Assembly (NCBI GenBank): GCA_011799875.1
Contig: CM022297.1
Location: 444,403,292 to 444,467,291 of the forward strand
DNA from: Thinopyrum elongatum
Lineage: Eukaryota; Streptophyta; Magnoliopsida; Poales; Poaceae
Reading direction: 5' to 3'
DNA length: 64,000 nt
The position numbers were made by a program, and so were the translations under genes. The notes beneath the pieces are model-generated. The model was not told the DNA's origin. It worked only from the letters and a program-made list of their open reading frames with translations, and searched no databases. Every line of letters starts with the position of its first letter. Positions within the stretch are counted from its first letter, which is position 1. Below are positions 44,945 to 57,013 of this stretch, piece by piece.

Positions 44945-46405
44945 AGCGCAGGCATGGTGAACGCCGACCTCGCCTTCTCTAGCTCGGTGCTGGCATTGAT
45001 GGAGAATGCCACGGAAGCAGGGAAGCGGCTCACTGGGGGCCCCCTCGGAAGAACCGCAATCGCCCCCGCGTGCGCATGACCGGCTGTGAGGAGCGCAGGG
45101 CGCACGATCATCCCCAGCCTCACGTCTTCAGTAATCGATGGGGAGGATCCCCTTCGCTCAGATGCGATCATGTCACCATGGCGAGCCATGCCCTCATGGC
45201 GCCCCGCACCCACGGCAGGCGGCGGGGAGGCTGCCGTTCGGCTCGGGGGCTCCTTTGCTCCCCCGCCTGAGGAGGACTTGCAAGAAGGAAAGGCTTTGGA
45301 ATGCTTGCCGCGTAGGAGATAAGGGGGGGGGGGAGGGGGGGGGGGGGGTGGCGGGGAGGCTGCCATTCGTCTCGGGGGCTCCTTCGCTCTCCTGCCTGAG
45401 GAGGACCTGCAAGAAGGAAAGGCTTTGGAATACTTGCCGCGTAGGAGATAAGGGGGGCGGGGGGCGGACCGCTTACTCATCTTTGGTGACCCACTTCCTC
45501 TGCTTCAGCGCCCTTGGCAGTGCGCCGGCATCACTCTCCTGCCGGGCCCTCACCCTAGGAGCGTGAGGCCCGGAGATCGTTGCCCTAAGGCTCTGCGTGA
45601 CGTACGTTGCACCTGGGGCGGACGGCCCACCCCCGGTCGAGGTGGCGCCACCGGAGTCCGATGGTATAGCGGCGTGTCGCCGGGCAGCCTGAGGAGGTGC
45701 CTCGCCACCACCCCCCTTCACCGTGGCCAAGGGCGCCACGCCCACGAAGCCCGCCGGCTCCGGGACCACCAGGAAGGGATTGTCCCGAGGCCCCTCCTGG
45801 CCCTCGGGGAGCAACCCCCACAGATCGAAACGTGGCATCCTCCCGATGAAGGTCTCCTTGCTGGTGTAGTTGTACAGGGGGAACCCCTTTTCGGGGAGCT
45901 CACTTGGCACTTCGCCGGTCAGGACTCAGAGTATCTCGTCCAGCCCGTCGGGAGACAAGCAACCTGTTTAGATGCGCATTGTATCTTCCGGGCCGGTGAA
46001 GGCCCACATGGGGCGGGAGTGCCGTTGGAGGGGAGCGATGCACCGGCAGAGGAATTCCCTTACGACCATCGTTGCTGTCACTCCCGCCGCCCTCAGGTCG
46101 GCCATCCTCGCCATGACCCGCGGAAGCCTCGGGTCGGCAAGCCTCTCGTGCCCCCATCCAGAGCTCGCCACCGCCGGAGATGTTGGGATCTGCAGCAAGG
46201 GGCTGAACTGGGCCACATCCACGTACACCCATTGTCGTCGGAAGCCCTCGACTTCGTGGTTGATCACCATGTCGATGCCATCGCCCGCTGTCGCGCCCAC
46301 TTCCTGGAGTGACATGCACCCGGAGCATTGGTCGGCGGCGGTTAGCTGAAGGCAGAAGAAGTGGCGGAGCAGTGCCACCAAGGGAGCCACGCCCACGAAG
46401 GCTTC
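44945..46405 (-). pseudogene. Antisense gene of element E, N-terminal part
   Basis: Reads leftwards from the W insertion. VALLRHFFCLQLTAADQCSG, VEGFRRQWVYVDVAQFSP, ADPRLPRVMARMADLRAAGV and RHSRPMWAFTGPED are typical of the PF04195-type domain and end in TAG at 45968. A second block (45910-45473) has GFPLYNYTSKETFIGRMPRFDLWG and ends KQRKWVTKDE before TGA. The third block (45480-44945) holds the 129-bp duplication and poly-Pro, and ends ASTELEKARSAFTMPA at the F insertion. The true N-terminus is beyond W. Block boundaries near 45970 and 45480 may be introns or decay. Confidence 0.65.
45221..45473. repeat. 129-bp tandem duplication with a poly-G junction
   Basis: GGCGGGGAGGCTGCC starts both copies (45221 and 45350). 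Each runs through GGAGGACYTGCAAGAAGG to GCGTAGGAGATAAGGGG. The first copy ends in a run of 26 bases of G with one A (45323-45348). It is in frame and duplicates about 43 residues of the E antisense protein. Confidence 0.85.
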
Positions 46406-47402
46406 TGATGACCCACAAGTATAAGGGATCAACCGTAGTCCTTTCGATAAGTAAGAGTGTCGAACCCAACAAGGAGCAGAAGGAAATGACAAGCAGTTTT
46501 CAGCAAGGTAATTTCTGCAAGCACTGAAATTGTCGGTAACAGGTAGTTTGATAGCAATATAATTTGTAGCGAGCAAGTAACGGTAACGGTAACAAAAGTG
46601 CAGCAAGGTAGCCCAATCCTTTTTATAGCAAAGGACATGCTGGAACGGTCTCTTATAATAAGCAAAGCATTCTTGAGGGCACACGGGAATTTCATCTAGT
46701 CGCTTTCATCATGTTGGTTTGATTCGCGTTTGCTACTTTGATAATTTGATATGTGGGTGGACCGGTGCTTGGGTGCCGTTCTTACTTGAACAAGCCTCCC
46801 ACTTATGATTAACCCCCTTGCAAGCATCCACAACTACGAAAGAAGAATTAAGATAACAATCTAAGCATATCATTAAACATATGGATCCAAATCAGTCCCT
46901 TACAAAATAGCGCATAAACTAGGGTTTAAGCTTTTGTCACTCTAGCAACCCGTCATCTAATAACTACTCCACAATGCATTGCCTTAGGCCCAAAGATGGT
47001 GAAGTGTCATGTAGTCGACATTCACATAACACCACTAAGGGAATCACAACATACATATCATCAAAATATCGAACGAATATCTTCACATGATTACTTGCAA
47101 CATGACTTCTCCCGTGGCCTCAAGAACAATGGTAACTACTCACAAATAATATTCATGCTCAAGATCAGAGGGATATTAAATAGCATAATGGATCTGAACA
47201 TATAATCTTCCACCAAATAAACCATCTAGCATCAACTATAAGATGTAATCAACACTACTAGTCACCCACATGTACCAATCTGAGATTCCAGTACAAAGAT
47301 TGAACACAAGAGATGAACTAGGGTTTGAGATGAGATGGCGCCGTTGAAGATGTTGATGAAGATTGGCCTCCCAAAGATGAGAGGGTTATTGGTGATGACG
47401 AT
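46406..47402 (-). mobile_element. Family W LTR (as in element B), truncated by element G
   Basis: Plus strand starts TGATGACCCACAAGTAT and follows 18480-19470 closely (same GGTGGACCGGTGCTTGGGT and ATCTTCCACC segments). At 47402 it stops at GGTGATGACGAT, where G begins. The remainder of this LTR would lie beyond G, outside the window. It sits in the antisense gene of E. Confidence 0.9.
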
Positions 47403-47904
47403 TGGTACGTCTGCAACGTATCTATAATTTTTTATTGTTCCATGCTTTATATTATCTGTTTTGGATGTTTTATATGCATTAATATGCTATTTTATATTAC
47501 TTTTGGGACTAACTTATTAACCTAGTGCCCAGTGTCAGTTTCTGTTTTTCCTTGTTTTTGAATTTTATAGAAAAGGAGTACCAAACGGAGTCCAAATGGA
47601 ATAAAACTTTACGGTGATTTTTCTTGGACCAGAAGAAACCCACGAGACTTGGAGAGGAGGCCACAAGTCGTAGGGGTGCTCCCTAGGGGGGCACACCCCA
47701 GGGCTTGTGGGCCCCTCGGAGACCTTCCAACCCTGATTCCACCACTATATATTCTCAAATATTCCCCCTATACCAGATGGCACACCAAAAATACTTTTCC
47801 GCCGCCACAAGCTTCTGTTCCCGTGAGATCCCATCTTGGGGCCTTTTCCGGCACTCCGCCGGAGGGGGATTCGACCACGGAGGACCTCTACACCAACCTT
47901 GCTG
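47403..47904 (+). repeat. Left part of the 5' LTR of element G
   Basis: Starts TGGTACGTCTGCAACG, a mutated form of the family start TGATACGTCTCCAACG. The first 178 bp differ clearly from the solo LTR at 32592, while bases after 47581 are almost identical to it. LTR coordinate about 502 here is where the right part resumes at 52987. Confidence 0.7.
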
Positions 47905-48947
47905 CCCTTTCGATGATGTGTGAGTAGTTTACCACAGACCTACGGATCCATAGCTAGTACCTAGATGGCTTCTTCTCTCTCTTTGATCTTCAATACAATG
48001 TTCTCCTCGATGTTCTTGGAGTTTTATTCGATGTAATCTTCTTTTGCGGTGCGTTTGTTGAGATCCGATGAATTGTGGATTTATGAATATTATTTGAGTC
48101 TTCTCTGAACTCTTTTATGCATGATTGAGATAGCTTTGTATTTCTCTCTGATCTATCGATTTGGTTTGGCTAACTAGATTGATTTTTCTTGCATTGGGAG
48201 AGATGCTTTGTGATGGGTTCAATCTTGCGGTGTCCTCACCCAGTGACTGAAGGGGTAGCGAGGCACGTATTATATTGTTGCCTTTAAGGATAAAAAGATG
48301 GGGTTTATATCATATTGCTTGATTTTATCCCTCTACATCATGTCATCTTGCTTAAGGCGTTGCTCTGTTCTTATGAACTTAATACTCTAGATGCAGGCAG
48401 GAGTCGGGTGATGTGTGGAGGAATAGTAGTAGATGCAGAATCGTTTTGGTCTAATTATCACGGATGTGATGCCTATATTCATGATCATTGCCTTAGATGT
48501 CTTCATAATTATGCACTTTTCTATCAATTGCTCAACAGTAATTTGTTTACCCATCGTATGTTTTCTTCAAGAGAGAAGCCTCTAGTGAAACCTATGGCCC
48601 CCGGGTCTATTTTCCAGCATATATTTTCAGATCTATAAACCAAAAAAAAACAAAAATACCTTGCTCCAATTTATTTATATTAACTTTATGTTACTATTTT
48701 ACTTATCTTTTATACCTATCTCTATTAGATCTCACTCTTGTTCGTGACCGTGAAGGGATTGACAACCCCTTTTTCGCGTTGTGTGCAAGTGTTTGTTAGT
48801 TTGTGTAGGTGCATATATTGGGGACTTGGTTGTGCCTCCTACTAGATTTATACCTTGGTTCTTAACCGAGGGAAATACTTATCTCTACTTTGCTGGATCA
48901 CCCTTTCCTCTTCAAGGGAAAAATCAACGCAAGCTCAAGAAGTAGCA

Positions 48948-50611
48948 GCGTATCTTGAGGAGGTACGTAAACTGGAAAAGCCCTTCCTAGGCTTGGAATT
49001 TCTGCATGTACCATGTGGTGTGAACAAAGAGGCTGATGACGTCGCCAGGCGAGCATCCCGCCATGAGCCTCAAAACCCCGGCGTCTTTGAAGAAAGGCTT
49101 TTCAGGCCATGAGTTGCGCCCCGGCCATTGGCCCGACACTGCTCCTGGAGGAACTACCAGCCGCACCGCCCACGGGCGTGCCTGCCTGTGGCCCGACATC
49201 GGGAGCTCGCCTGCTGCTAGCGTTGGAGCCTCTCGCAGGCAGTTGGGTCGAGGAGCTCAAGGCCTACCGGCTCCACGGCAGCCTGCCGGAAAGGGACGCA
49301 GAACTAGAGCGCGTGGCCCGACAAGCCACTACCTATTGTTTGTGGGACGGCGAGCTATAACGCAGGTGCCCCAATGACGTCTCGCTACGGTGCATTTCGG
49401 AAGAGCAAGGGCATGAGCTATCGGCCGACATCCATGGGCAAGACTGCGGGCACCACTCCTCCTCACGCACCCTCGTGGGCAAGGTGTTCCGTACGTAGTG
49501 GGTTTTACTGGCCTACGGCGCTTCACGATGCCACCGAGCTGGTCCAATCCTGCGAGCCTGCCAGTTCCACGCCAAGCAAATCAATCAGCCAGCGCAAGGG
49601 CTCCAGAGAATCCCGCTCTCATGGCCCTTCGCGGTGTGGGGGCTAGACATACTGGCCCCATTCCCTCGGGCAGCTGGCGGCTACCGCTACCTCTACGTCG
49701 CCATCGACAAGTTCACCAAGTGGGCAGAGGTGGAGCCCATGTGCACCATTCCTGCAGGCTTGGCCGTCAAGTTCATCAAGGGCCTCGTGAGCCGATTCGG
49801 CGTTCCCTATCGTATCATCACCGACAACGGTTCCCAGTTTACGAGCAGTCTCTTCAGGTCATATTGTGCTAACCTTGGAACGCAGATATGCTATGCTTCG
49901 GTGGCGCACCCGCGGAGCAATGGCCAGGCCGAGCACACCAAGATGGAAGTCCTCAGGGGCCTCAAGAGTAGGAACTTCAAAAAGAAGCTTGAGGCCTGCA
50001 GCAAGGGCTGGCTGGACGAGCTGCAGTTCGTGCTGTGGTCCATCCGCACCACCGCAACTAAGCCCACTGGCGAGATGACTTTCTTCCTCGTCTATGGGGC
50101 CAAGGTGGTCCTTCCATCTGAGCTCAAGCATGGTTCTCTGCGGGTCCTAGAGTTCGACGAGGCGCCCCAGGATGACTCGCGGGAAATTGATCTTGTGCTC
50201 AGCGAGGAGGCCCGCCGACGGGCCGCTCTTCACGCCGCGAGGTACCAGCAGGTCTTGCGGCGCTACAATAGTCGCCACATCCGCCCTCACACTCTCGAGG
50301 TTGGGGACCTCGTCTTGCGATGGTTCCTCTCTAGGGAAGGCCTCCACAAGCTCTCGCCCATGTAGGAAGGCCCTTTTAGGGTCACCCATGTCTCCAGGAC
50401 AGGCGCCGCACGCCTGGAGACGGAGGACAGAGTTCCCATGCAGAATGCCTGGAAAATCCAACACTTCCACAAATTCTACCCGCGACACTCTCACGTAACA
50501 ATGGGTGGGGCTGTACACGCCCTGGAGTCTCCCCGTGCACCACCTCACAGCCTTGCGGGAGCTCCCACACACACCCAAGTGGAAGCCCCATGCTCTGCGC
50601 TGGCGGAATGA
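48948..50611 (+). pseudogene. Duplicate of the RNase H/integrase region of element E
   Basis: Same frames and the same breaks as 34138-35801, including the TAG in the GPF motif (50363-50365). The integrase core is open with both Asp and the Glu present. Differences are single bases, such as GGAATTTCTGCATG here against GGAATTGCTGCACG. Shared stops show it was already dead when copied. Confidence 0.9.
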
Positions 50612-51258
50612 TCGAACATCGATCATGCCCACGACCAAGTGGGGGCCCCATGCTCCGCACTGGTGGGAAGACTAATGTAGGCGACGGACGCGGTAGCCTT
50701 TTTCCTTTTTGTAACCAAGTTTGCAGTTTCCTTGAATAAAGATTGAGGTTTTTGCGTCTTCACTCAGAAAGGGCATAGGTTTTTTTCTTGCGGCATTTTG
50801 TTTCTTGAATTTCATTTTTCAATAGCCACGTGCGCCTGATGCCCCCCTCGTGAACCTCGCGTGAGCGGGGGCTGGGGACAGTGCTTGCTCTTGGGTCAAC
50901 CCCAGCGGAATTAAGGACCCAGGCGGTGGGGGCTCGAGGCCGCAGGTCTGCCCCTGTGCACACCACCTCACCAAGGCCTTGGTGTCTAAGTCCTCACGCG
51001 ACACTCTCGAGTGAGCCAGCGGTCATGCGTTGATCCCAAGCTTCCCACCATAGGAGCTCTCACCCCCTGGCTTTGCTGGGCATTGCAACCTAGCATGCCG
51101 GTGATGATCGACCCCCACAAGAAAATAAGCCTGGATGAAGGCAAGCCAGGAGGACACAAAAGTGGTTTGATACACCATTTAAAGGTCCCAGCAAAATGTT
51201 CCCTGCGCCACTGCGGGGTTACAACTAAGGTGTCAGCAGGCAAGGAAAGGAGGGCGGC

Positions 51259-52732
51259 CTAAGGAGATGTGTCGCCACCGTCGTCGTCGTCGTCGTCCCT
51301 TGGTTCCTCAGCTCCGCGTTGGTCTTCGCGGTCTTCAGGGATGAACCGCGCACTCAGCGCATCCAGAAGATCTTCCACCCACTCCCCAAAGGCATCGCGC
51401 ATCACTTCAGGGATGGGGGCTATCACGGCCTCGAAGTTGAAGTCAGGGTCGGATCGAAAGAGGTGGCTGAAGACACGCGTCGATGCCTGGGAAAGAAGAT
51501 CACGACTCCCCTCCTCGACGAGTTCGCCCACCTTCTTCGCGCCCTCTTCGAGCAGCTCCACGACCCTAGTGAAAAAGGTAAGGTAGCCAGCATAATCAGG
51601 CACAAGTGGGCTGGAGATGCTCCCCTTGCGGATGGATCCCAGAGCGCGGCGAGCCCACCGCTCGAGGCCCTGGAACATCTCGGAGCGCATGTGGTGGAGC
51701 CCCCGATCCTGGTTCGCCACATCCGCCGCCTGTTCCACGAGGGAGATGACGCCCCCCACCTGCTTGTCAAGTGATGCCAGATCAGCCTCGGTGACGGCTC
51801 GGGCGTCTAGTGCAGCCTTCCACTACTTATCCGCTTCGGCCAGCTTCTTCTTGTGGTCATTGATCTCGCCCTTTAGCTCTGAGCATCAAACGCAGAAGCG
51901 GGCCTCCTGAAGCTCCAACTTCTTGCGGTGGTCCTCGACGAGCTCCTGGCGGGCGACATTCTCGTCGACCTCCGCCTGGATCCTCGCCTCCCGGGAGGCT
52001 AGGGAAGCAGTGGCCTCCTCCTCGCGTCGGGCCAAAGAAACTTCGGCGGCTGTCAGCTGGTGCTCCAACACCTCCAGACGCTTGTGCTCCAGGCTTTGCT
52101 CGGACGACAACAGCGCCAGCTCCTCCCCGAGAGCCCGAAGAATCGCCTCTCACGTCGACAACCCTCCCTTGGAGGCAGAGAGGGCGGCTCTGCATTTGGA
52201 TCTACTGCTCCAAGGCAGTGTTTGAGGCTAGGAGCTCCTGCTCATGGGCCTCCACCACTCCACTTCGCCGGTCCATGGCATCGGCCTCCTCGAGAGTGCG
52301 CTCGCGAGCTTCCTTTGCTGCGATAGTGGACTCCTCATCCTTCGAGCGGGCGGACTCCTGTTGTAGCTGACTGAGCTTGACGGTAACTTCGAGTTGATGC
52401 CATCCATGCTCCAGGTGTAGGCGCTCATCCTCAAGGCGCGCGTCAACATCGTAGAGCTCTGCCTCGAGCCGGCCCATCACGCCCTTCGCGTCCCAAAGGA
52501 GGTCGTGCCTGATGATGGCTCGGCTGCTCGCATGCGCCAAGGCCCGGCCAGGGCCGAGCCTCAAGCCCTCGCCTGCAGCCGAGGCGTGAGTAGGCTTGGC
52601 CGCATCTGCCGGGGGCTGGAAGCTGGGCGGCTCCCCCTCCATTCCTCCTTTTCGAGGTGCTGCTCCCCGAGGGCTCGGTGCCCCTCCGCCGGAAGACGCC
52701 AGCCCGCGGCTGCCCAGGGTGCTGGCGAGCGC
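51259..52732 (-). pseudogene. Duplicate of the antisense gene end of element E
   Basis: Same coiled-coil and acidic tail as 36477-37953, with six instead of seven Asp in the final run. The N-terminal half was not copied. Confidence 0.85.
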
Positions 52733-52986
52733 TGCTACCTCTTGAGCTTGCGTTGGTTTTTCCCTTGAAGAGGAAAGGGTGATGCAGGAAAGTAGAGTAA
52801 GTATTTCCCTCAGTTTTGAGAACCAAGGTATCAATCCAGTAGGAGAAAACACGCAAGCCACCGAATACCTGCACAAACAAACACCAACTTGCACCCAACG
52901 CGATAAAGGGGTTGTCAATCCCTTCACGGTTATTTGCAAAGTGATATCTAATAGAGATGGATAAACGGTAAAGTAATATTTTTGGT
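52733..52986 (-). repeat. Copied fragment of the F LTR edge
   Basis: 254 bp, starting TGCTACCTCTTGAGC, identical or nearly so to 37954-38207. There is no TSD and no internal region, so it arrived by copying and not by transposition. Confidence 0.95.
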
Positions 52987-53603
52987 CCTTTCGATGATGT
53001 GTGAGTAGTTTACCACAGACCTACGGGTCCATAGCTAGTAGCTAGATGGCTTCTTCTATCTATTTTGTCTTCAATACAATGTTCTCCTCGATGTTCTTGG
53101 AGTTCTATTCGATGTAATCTTCTTTTGGAGTGCGTTTGTTGAGATCCGATGAATTCTGGATTTATGATCAAATTATATATGAATATTATTTGAGTCTTCT
53201 ATGAACTCTTTTATGCATGATTGAGGTAGCTTTGTATTTCTCTCCGATCTATCGATTTGGTTTGGCTAACTAGATTTGTTTTTCTTGCAATGGGAGAGGT
53301 ACTTTGTGATGGGTTCAATTTTGCGGTGTCCTCACCCAGTGACAGAAGGGGTAGCGAGGCACGTATTGTATTGTTGCCATTAAGGGTAAAAAGATGGGGT
53401 TTATGTCATATTGCTTGAGTTTATCCCTCTACATCATGTCATCTTGCTTAAGGCGTTGCTTTGTTCTTATGAACTTAATACTCTAGATGCAGGCAGGAGT
53501 CGGTCGATGTGTGGAGTAATAGTAGTAGATGCAGAATCCTTACGGTCTACTTGTCACAGACGTGATGCCTATATTCATGATCATTGCTTAGATGTCTTCA
53601 TAA
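52987..53603 (+). repeat. Middle part of the 5' LTR of element G
   Basis: Resumes at CCTTTCGATGATGTGTGAG, equal to solo-LTR position 33094, and runs to CTTCATAA where the Helitron sits. It has a 12-bp insertion (ATCAAATTATAT) relative to the solo LTR. Confidence 0.9.
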
Positions 53604-53616
53604 CTAGCTGGGTGTC

Positions 53617-53632
53617 CCGCGCAATTGCGCGG
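53617..53632 (-). terminator. 3' terminal hairpin of the Helitron
   Basis: CCGCGCAATTGCGCGG is a perfect 16-bp palindrome placed 12 bases before the CTAG end on the minus strand. It is the termination hairpin for rolling-circle transposition, not a transcription terminator. Confidence 0.85.
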
Positions 53633-53776
53633 CTAGATTTACTAATATACAATATAAAATGAAATAGACATAAAAATTATAGTACAAAAATGTTTAGAAA
53701 TATGATTGTCTGCTTTTGCACAAAGGTCTTTGCACTTTAGTGCATGGATTGTAGCCAAGGACATTTCTAAGTCAAA

Positions 53777-53878
53777 CAAAGGATAAATGGTTCACATATA
53801 TGAGTCTCACATGAAAACAATAGACAAATATTAAGATGGACAAAGGATAAATGGTTCACATATATGAGTCTCGCATGA
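53777..53878. repeat. Direct repeat in the Helitron, period 64 bp
   Basis: CAAAGGATAAATGGTTCACA begins at 53777 and 53841. The 38-bp copies differ at one base. Confidence 0.9.
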
Positions 53879-55529
53879 TAAATGATTCACTATATATTTA
53901 TTAGAAACTGCTACAAATATTATCTCCTACTCAATATCATAACAACTTTTTCCTTTTTATCTCATATTATCAACTTTCGTCACTTATATTCTTGTTGCAT
54001 AATTGAAACAACTCATTATGTGCATGACATGACTTTTGCTTTCCATAGTGTTTTAGGCACAACATGGCAGCATGATTATGCTTCCCACATTCATACACGA
54101 TATTTGCTTCATGTAGGTCATTTCGTACATGCATATATTCTTTTATCCTTTGAAATTGTACAACAATTTAGTTGCTGCTCGCCGGCATGAATTGGCCAGT
54201 AAACTTAACACCTCTATATCATCTTCGTGGCTATTTTGTTTGTGTTGACGTACATATGCTTGTATCTTGTCGATCACATGCATGTTAATACATCTAATAA
54301 ACTGATACATGGTTGTCATGTAACTTTCACAGTAATCATCCATCACAACATAATAAATTCTATAGAATGGAAATTAAGTTTCTATTTTATTTATGTATTT
54401 AAAATTAGCATATGTATAAAAAAAATAGCATTTAACATGTGTATTAAATTTACTCTGAAATTGGGCTAGCTATGGATTTTACATTAAGTTTCGTAAAATA
54501 GAAATGAAGCATTTATCCAACAAATAAGTCGTATCCAGAAGAAACATTGAAAGCTATGTTTTTTTAGGAAAACTCTTAGGAAATTCTATATAGTTTAAAT
54601 TTGAACTAAATTTGGTTCATGAAGACTTTTAATCCACGTGGTGAGTTTTTGTGGCACAAACATGGGTCACCCTCCCTTAATTAGAAATTTCTTCTCTTGA
54701 TCCACAAACACCTTTTTTCGTGCATATATTATAATTTAAGTATGTGAAAAAACTATTACACATCACTATTATATGAAATATTAAGTACATTGCTATTATG
54801 GCATCTACTTGATAACACGTGAGAACTTGTACCAATAATAAACCACGCGAGATCTTACTTTAGACTATTTTCTATACCAATTGATTGCCCTCATGTGTAA
54901 CGATTAAAAGAGTTAGCTTGTCACGACATTAGCATTGGTACATTGACCTATTATATATTAGGAGTCATTGTTAGTTAGAAATAGAAAAATATACTATAAC
55001 ATCTCAAAAAATGCAGCCAATTATTTCGTGGACCATATATAAAATTTACAATTTATACGGACCAGAGAAAAAATATGTTAGAAAATATCATGTAAAAGCA
55101 AAACATGAGGAAATTAATTTGATAGACCATTATTATTGGAGATCCTAGCCGTTAGATGTTCAAAATTGTATCCGAACACTATACAACCATTGATTCTTAA
55201 TCAAATAGATTATACAACAAAAAGGCAACACATTGGCCATCTATGTAAGACATATGTAGTGACTCCACAACCAAGTGATCTCGCACACATGCGTCATGCA
55301 TATTCTTTTTTTCCTCCCAGGACATCCGATCTACTTAATTTTTTTTTTTTTGCATGGACATCCGATCTACTCTCCTGTGTACACTAATGTAAAACGTCGT
55401 ATATTAGTTTATAGAGGTGGTATAATTTGCTTTTGCGGGTATTCCACATCTACAAAAAAATTAAAAAATACATATACCCCTGAAAAGAAATCCACATCTT
55501 ACAAACGCATGCATACATGATATATATGT

Positions 55530-56100
55530 AGCCTAGTTGGTATGTTCTCGTATTTGTAGCTGGTACCATGAAGAATCAATCAGCGCACCTGTTCACATGC
55601 ATGCAGGCGCATGCGTACGTGAGTGTTTGAGTTTTGATCGGCCCGAAGCTTGTGATCGCGTTCACTCTTTGAGTCGACTTGATACTGCCGCCACAACCGC
55701 GAGTCAGCGGCCACTCAGCTAAGCCAATGCGTTCTGTCCCGCGACACGCGCCTATACCTTCGCCGTCGCCGTTGCCGTTGCCGTCGCTCACACACGATGT
55801 AGGCTAGCTTGTACGATCATAAACATCAATCCAGCCAGTAGCTAAACAGACGCGTCTTCATATTCCTCCTCATGGCGGTTAACTGTACGATCACATACGT
55901 CTTGTTGTCATACTGTTCTCCCTGTTGCACGGCAGCAGCCTCAGCGTCTGTGCACCGGCGAGATCACGCGGATCATTGAGCAGGATGCTCTGTCGCTTGC
56001 GAGGCAGCAGCTTCCGCGTCGGTCCGGCGGCAAGATAGCGCGGAGCATGAGGATGTCGTGGGCCTCGGCTTTTGCTTCCAGAAGCCGGAAACCCTAGGCC
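55530..56100. other. GC-rich segment of the Helitron, possible captured promoter or exon
   Basis: Its composition differs sharply from the AT-rich body. It includes CGCCGTCGCCGTTGCCGTTG (near 55760) and two related blocks of about 60 bp starting GCACGGCAGCAGC (55930) and GCGAGGCAGCAGC (55998). A short plus-strand frame ends at SRSRKP near 56095. I do not recognise a source gene. Confidence 0.35.
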
Positions 56101-56503
56101 CGCACGAACAATCCATCTAGAGAATCGCTAATTATCTAACCATGTCCAACTCATAATATACATTGACTTGCCTAAGCACTTACGGTAGAGCAAGTAGAAG
56201 TCATTTTATCTTTGAGTTATTCCTTTAAAAATAACTTTTCCTTTTGTGTCAATCTTTTTTTTTTGCCGTGGACCTTTTGGGAATTGGTCCGATGACTTCT
56301 CCTCGTCCATCACGTTTGGACTTGGTTGAAACATATTCTTGTACGTGACATGTTGACCTGTTTCTACATAAGAATATTTGTATGTAACGTTATATCTTTA
56401 GATCTCGGCCGATAATATCCGAAATAAACGGTTAAAATAATTTAACCTGTGTAGACAAACGTAATAGCTTATTTGACTCTTGTTTTAATAATTATATAAT
56501 AGA

Positions 56504-56778
56504 TTATGCACTTTTCTATCAATTGCTCAACAATAATTTGTTTACCCACCGTATGTTTTCTTCAAGAGAGAAGCCTCTAGTGAAACCTATGGCCCTCGGG
56601 TCTATTTTCCATCATATATTTTCAGATCTATAAACCAAAAAACCTAAAAATATCTTGCTGTAATTTATTTGTATTTACTTTATTTTACTCGTTTACTTAT
56701 CTTTTATACCTATCTCTACTTTGCTGCATCATCCTTTCCTCTTGAAGGAAAAAATCAAGGCAAGCTCAAGAAATAGCA
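56504..56778 (+). repeat. Right part of the 5' LTR of element G
   Basis: Runs from TTATGCACTTTTC to AAATAGCA. Compared with the solo LTR it lacks about 165 bp between two TATCTCTA direct repeats (one copy remains near 56710). Confidence 0.9.
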
Positions 56779-56788
56779 GGAAGAATTT

Positions 56789-56808
56789 TTGCGTCGTTGC
56801 CGAGGAGG
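56789..56808 (+). other. Primer-binding site of element G, degenerate
   Basis: TTGCGTCGTTGCCGAGGAGG, three mismatches from the Athila-type site carried by element F. Confidence 0.75.
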
Positions 56809-57013
56809 TTCTACATCAAGCCTATCAAGTACCCATCATAAACTCTCATCTCTTGCACTTACATTATTTTTCATTTGCCCCTCGGTTTCCTCTCCCACAC
56901 TTCTAAAACATTTTCAGGAAAACACAAAAATATTTGTCTTTTTACTCGCCCTACTTTCGTTCGTCTTTTCGTTTGCTTTTTATTTGCTTGTGTGCTATAT
57001 TGCTTGTTTTATC

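Larger units (their letters stand above)
30983..46405 (+). mobile_element. Gypsy element E (Tat-like), host of D, solo LTR, F and W
   Basis: Pieces: 30983-32591 (RT, RNase H start), 34138-37953 (RNase H end, integrase, 3' region, antisense gene end) and 44945-46405 (antisense gene start). Removing the solo LTR and F with their TSDs restores continuity at both joins. The gag side lies left of D and the 3' LTR right of W; neither is seen in this window. Confidence 0.85.
47581..52986 (+). repeat. Second copy of the 5.4-kb duplication, inside the G LTR
   Basis: Direct copy of 32769-38207, carried into the LTR of G. It includes LTR S sequence, E integrase, the E antisense end and 254 bp of the F LTR in inverted orientation. 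The right junction TTTTTGGT/CCTTTCGATG joins F LTR to G LTR with no evident homology. The presence of the F edge and of the solo-LTR junction shows that copying took place after both events. Confidence 0.9.
53604..56503 (-). mobile_element. Helitron (2.9 kb, non-autonomous)
   Basis: On the minus strand it starts TCTATTATATAATTA (56503) and ends with a GC hairpin followed by GACACCCAGCTAG (53604), the CTRR-type end. It lies exactly between A and T of the LTR (CTTCATAA | TTATGCAC) with no target duplication. These three traits define Helitrons. No Rep/helicase frame is present. The body is AT-rich with a GC-rich segment near its 5' end. Confidence 0.9.

Noticed and set aside
47581..52986. Independent insertion of a second E-type element
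   Set aside because: It shares the solo-LTR junction, the F edge and the same stop codons with 32769-38207, so it is a copy of that locus.
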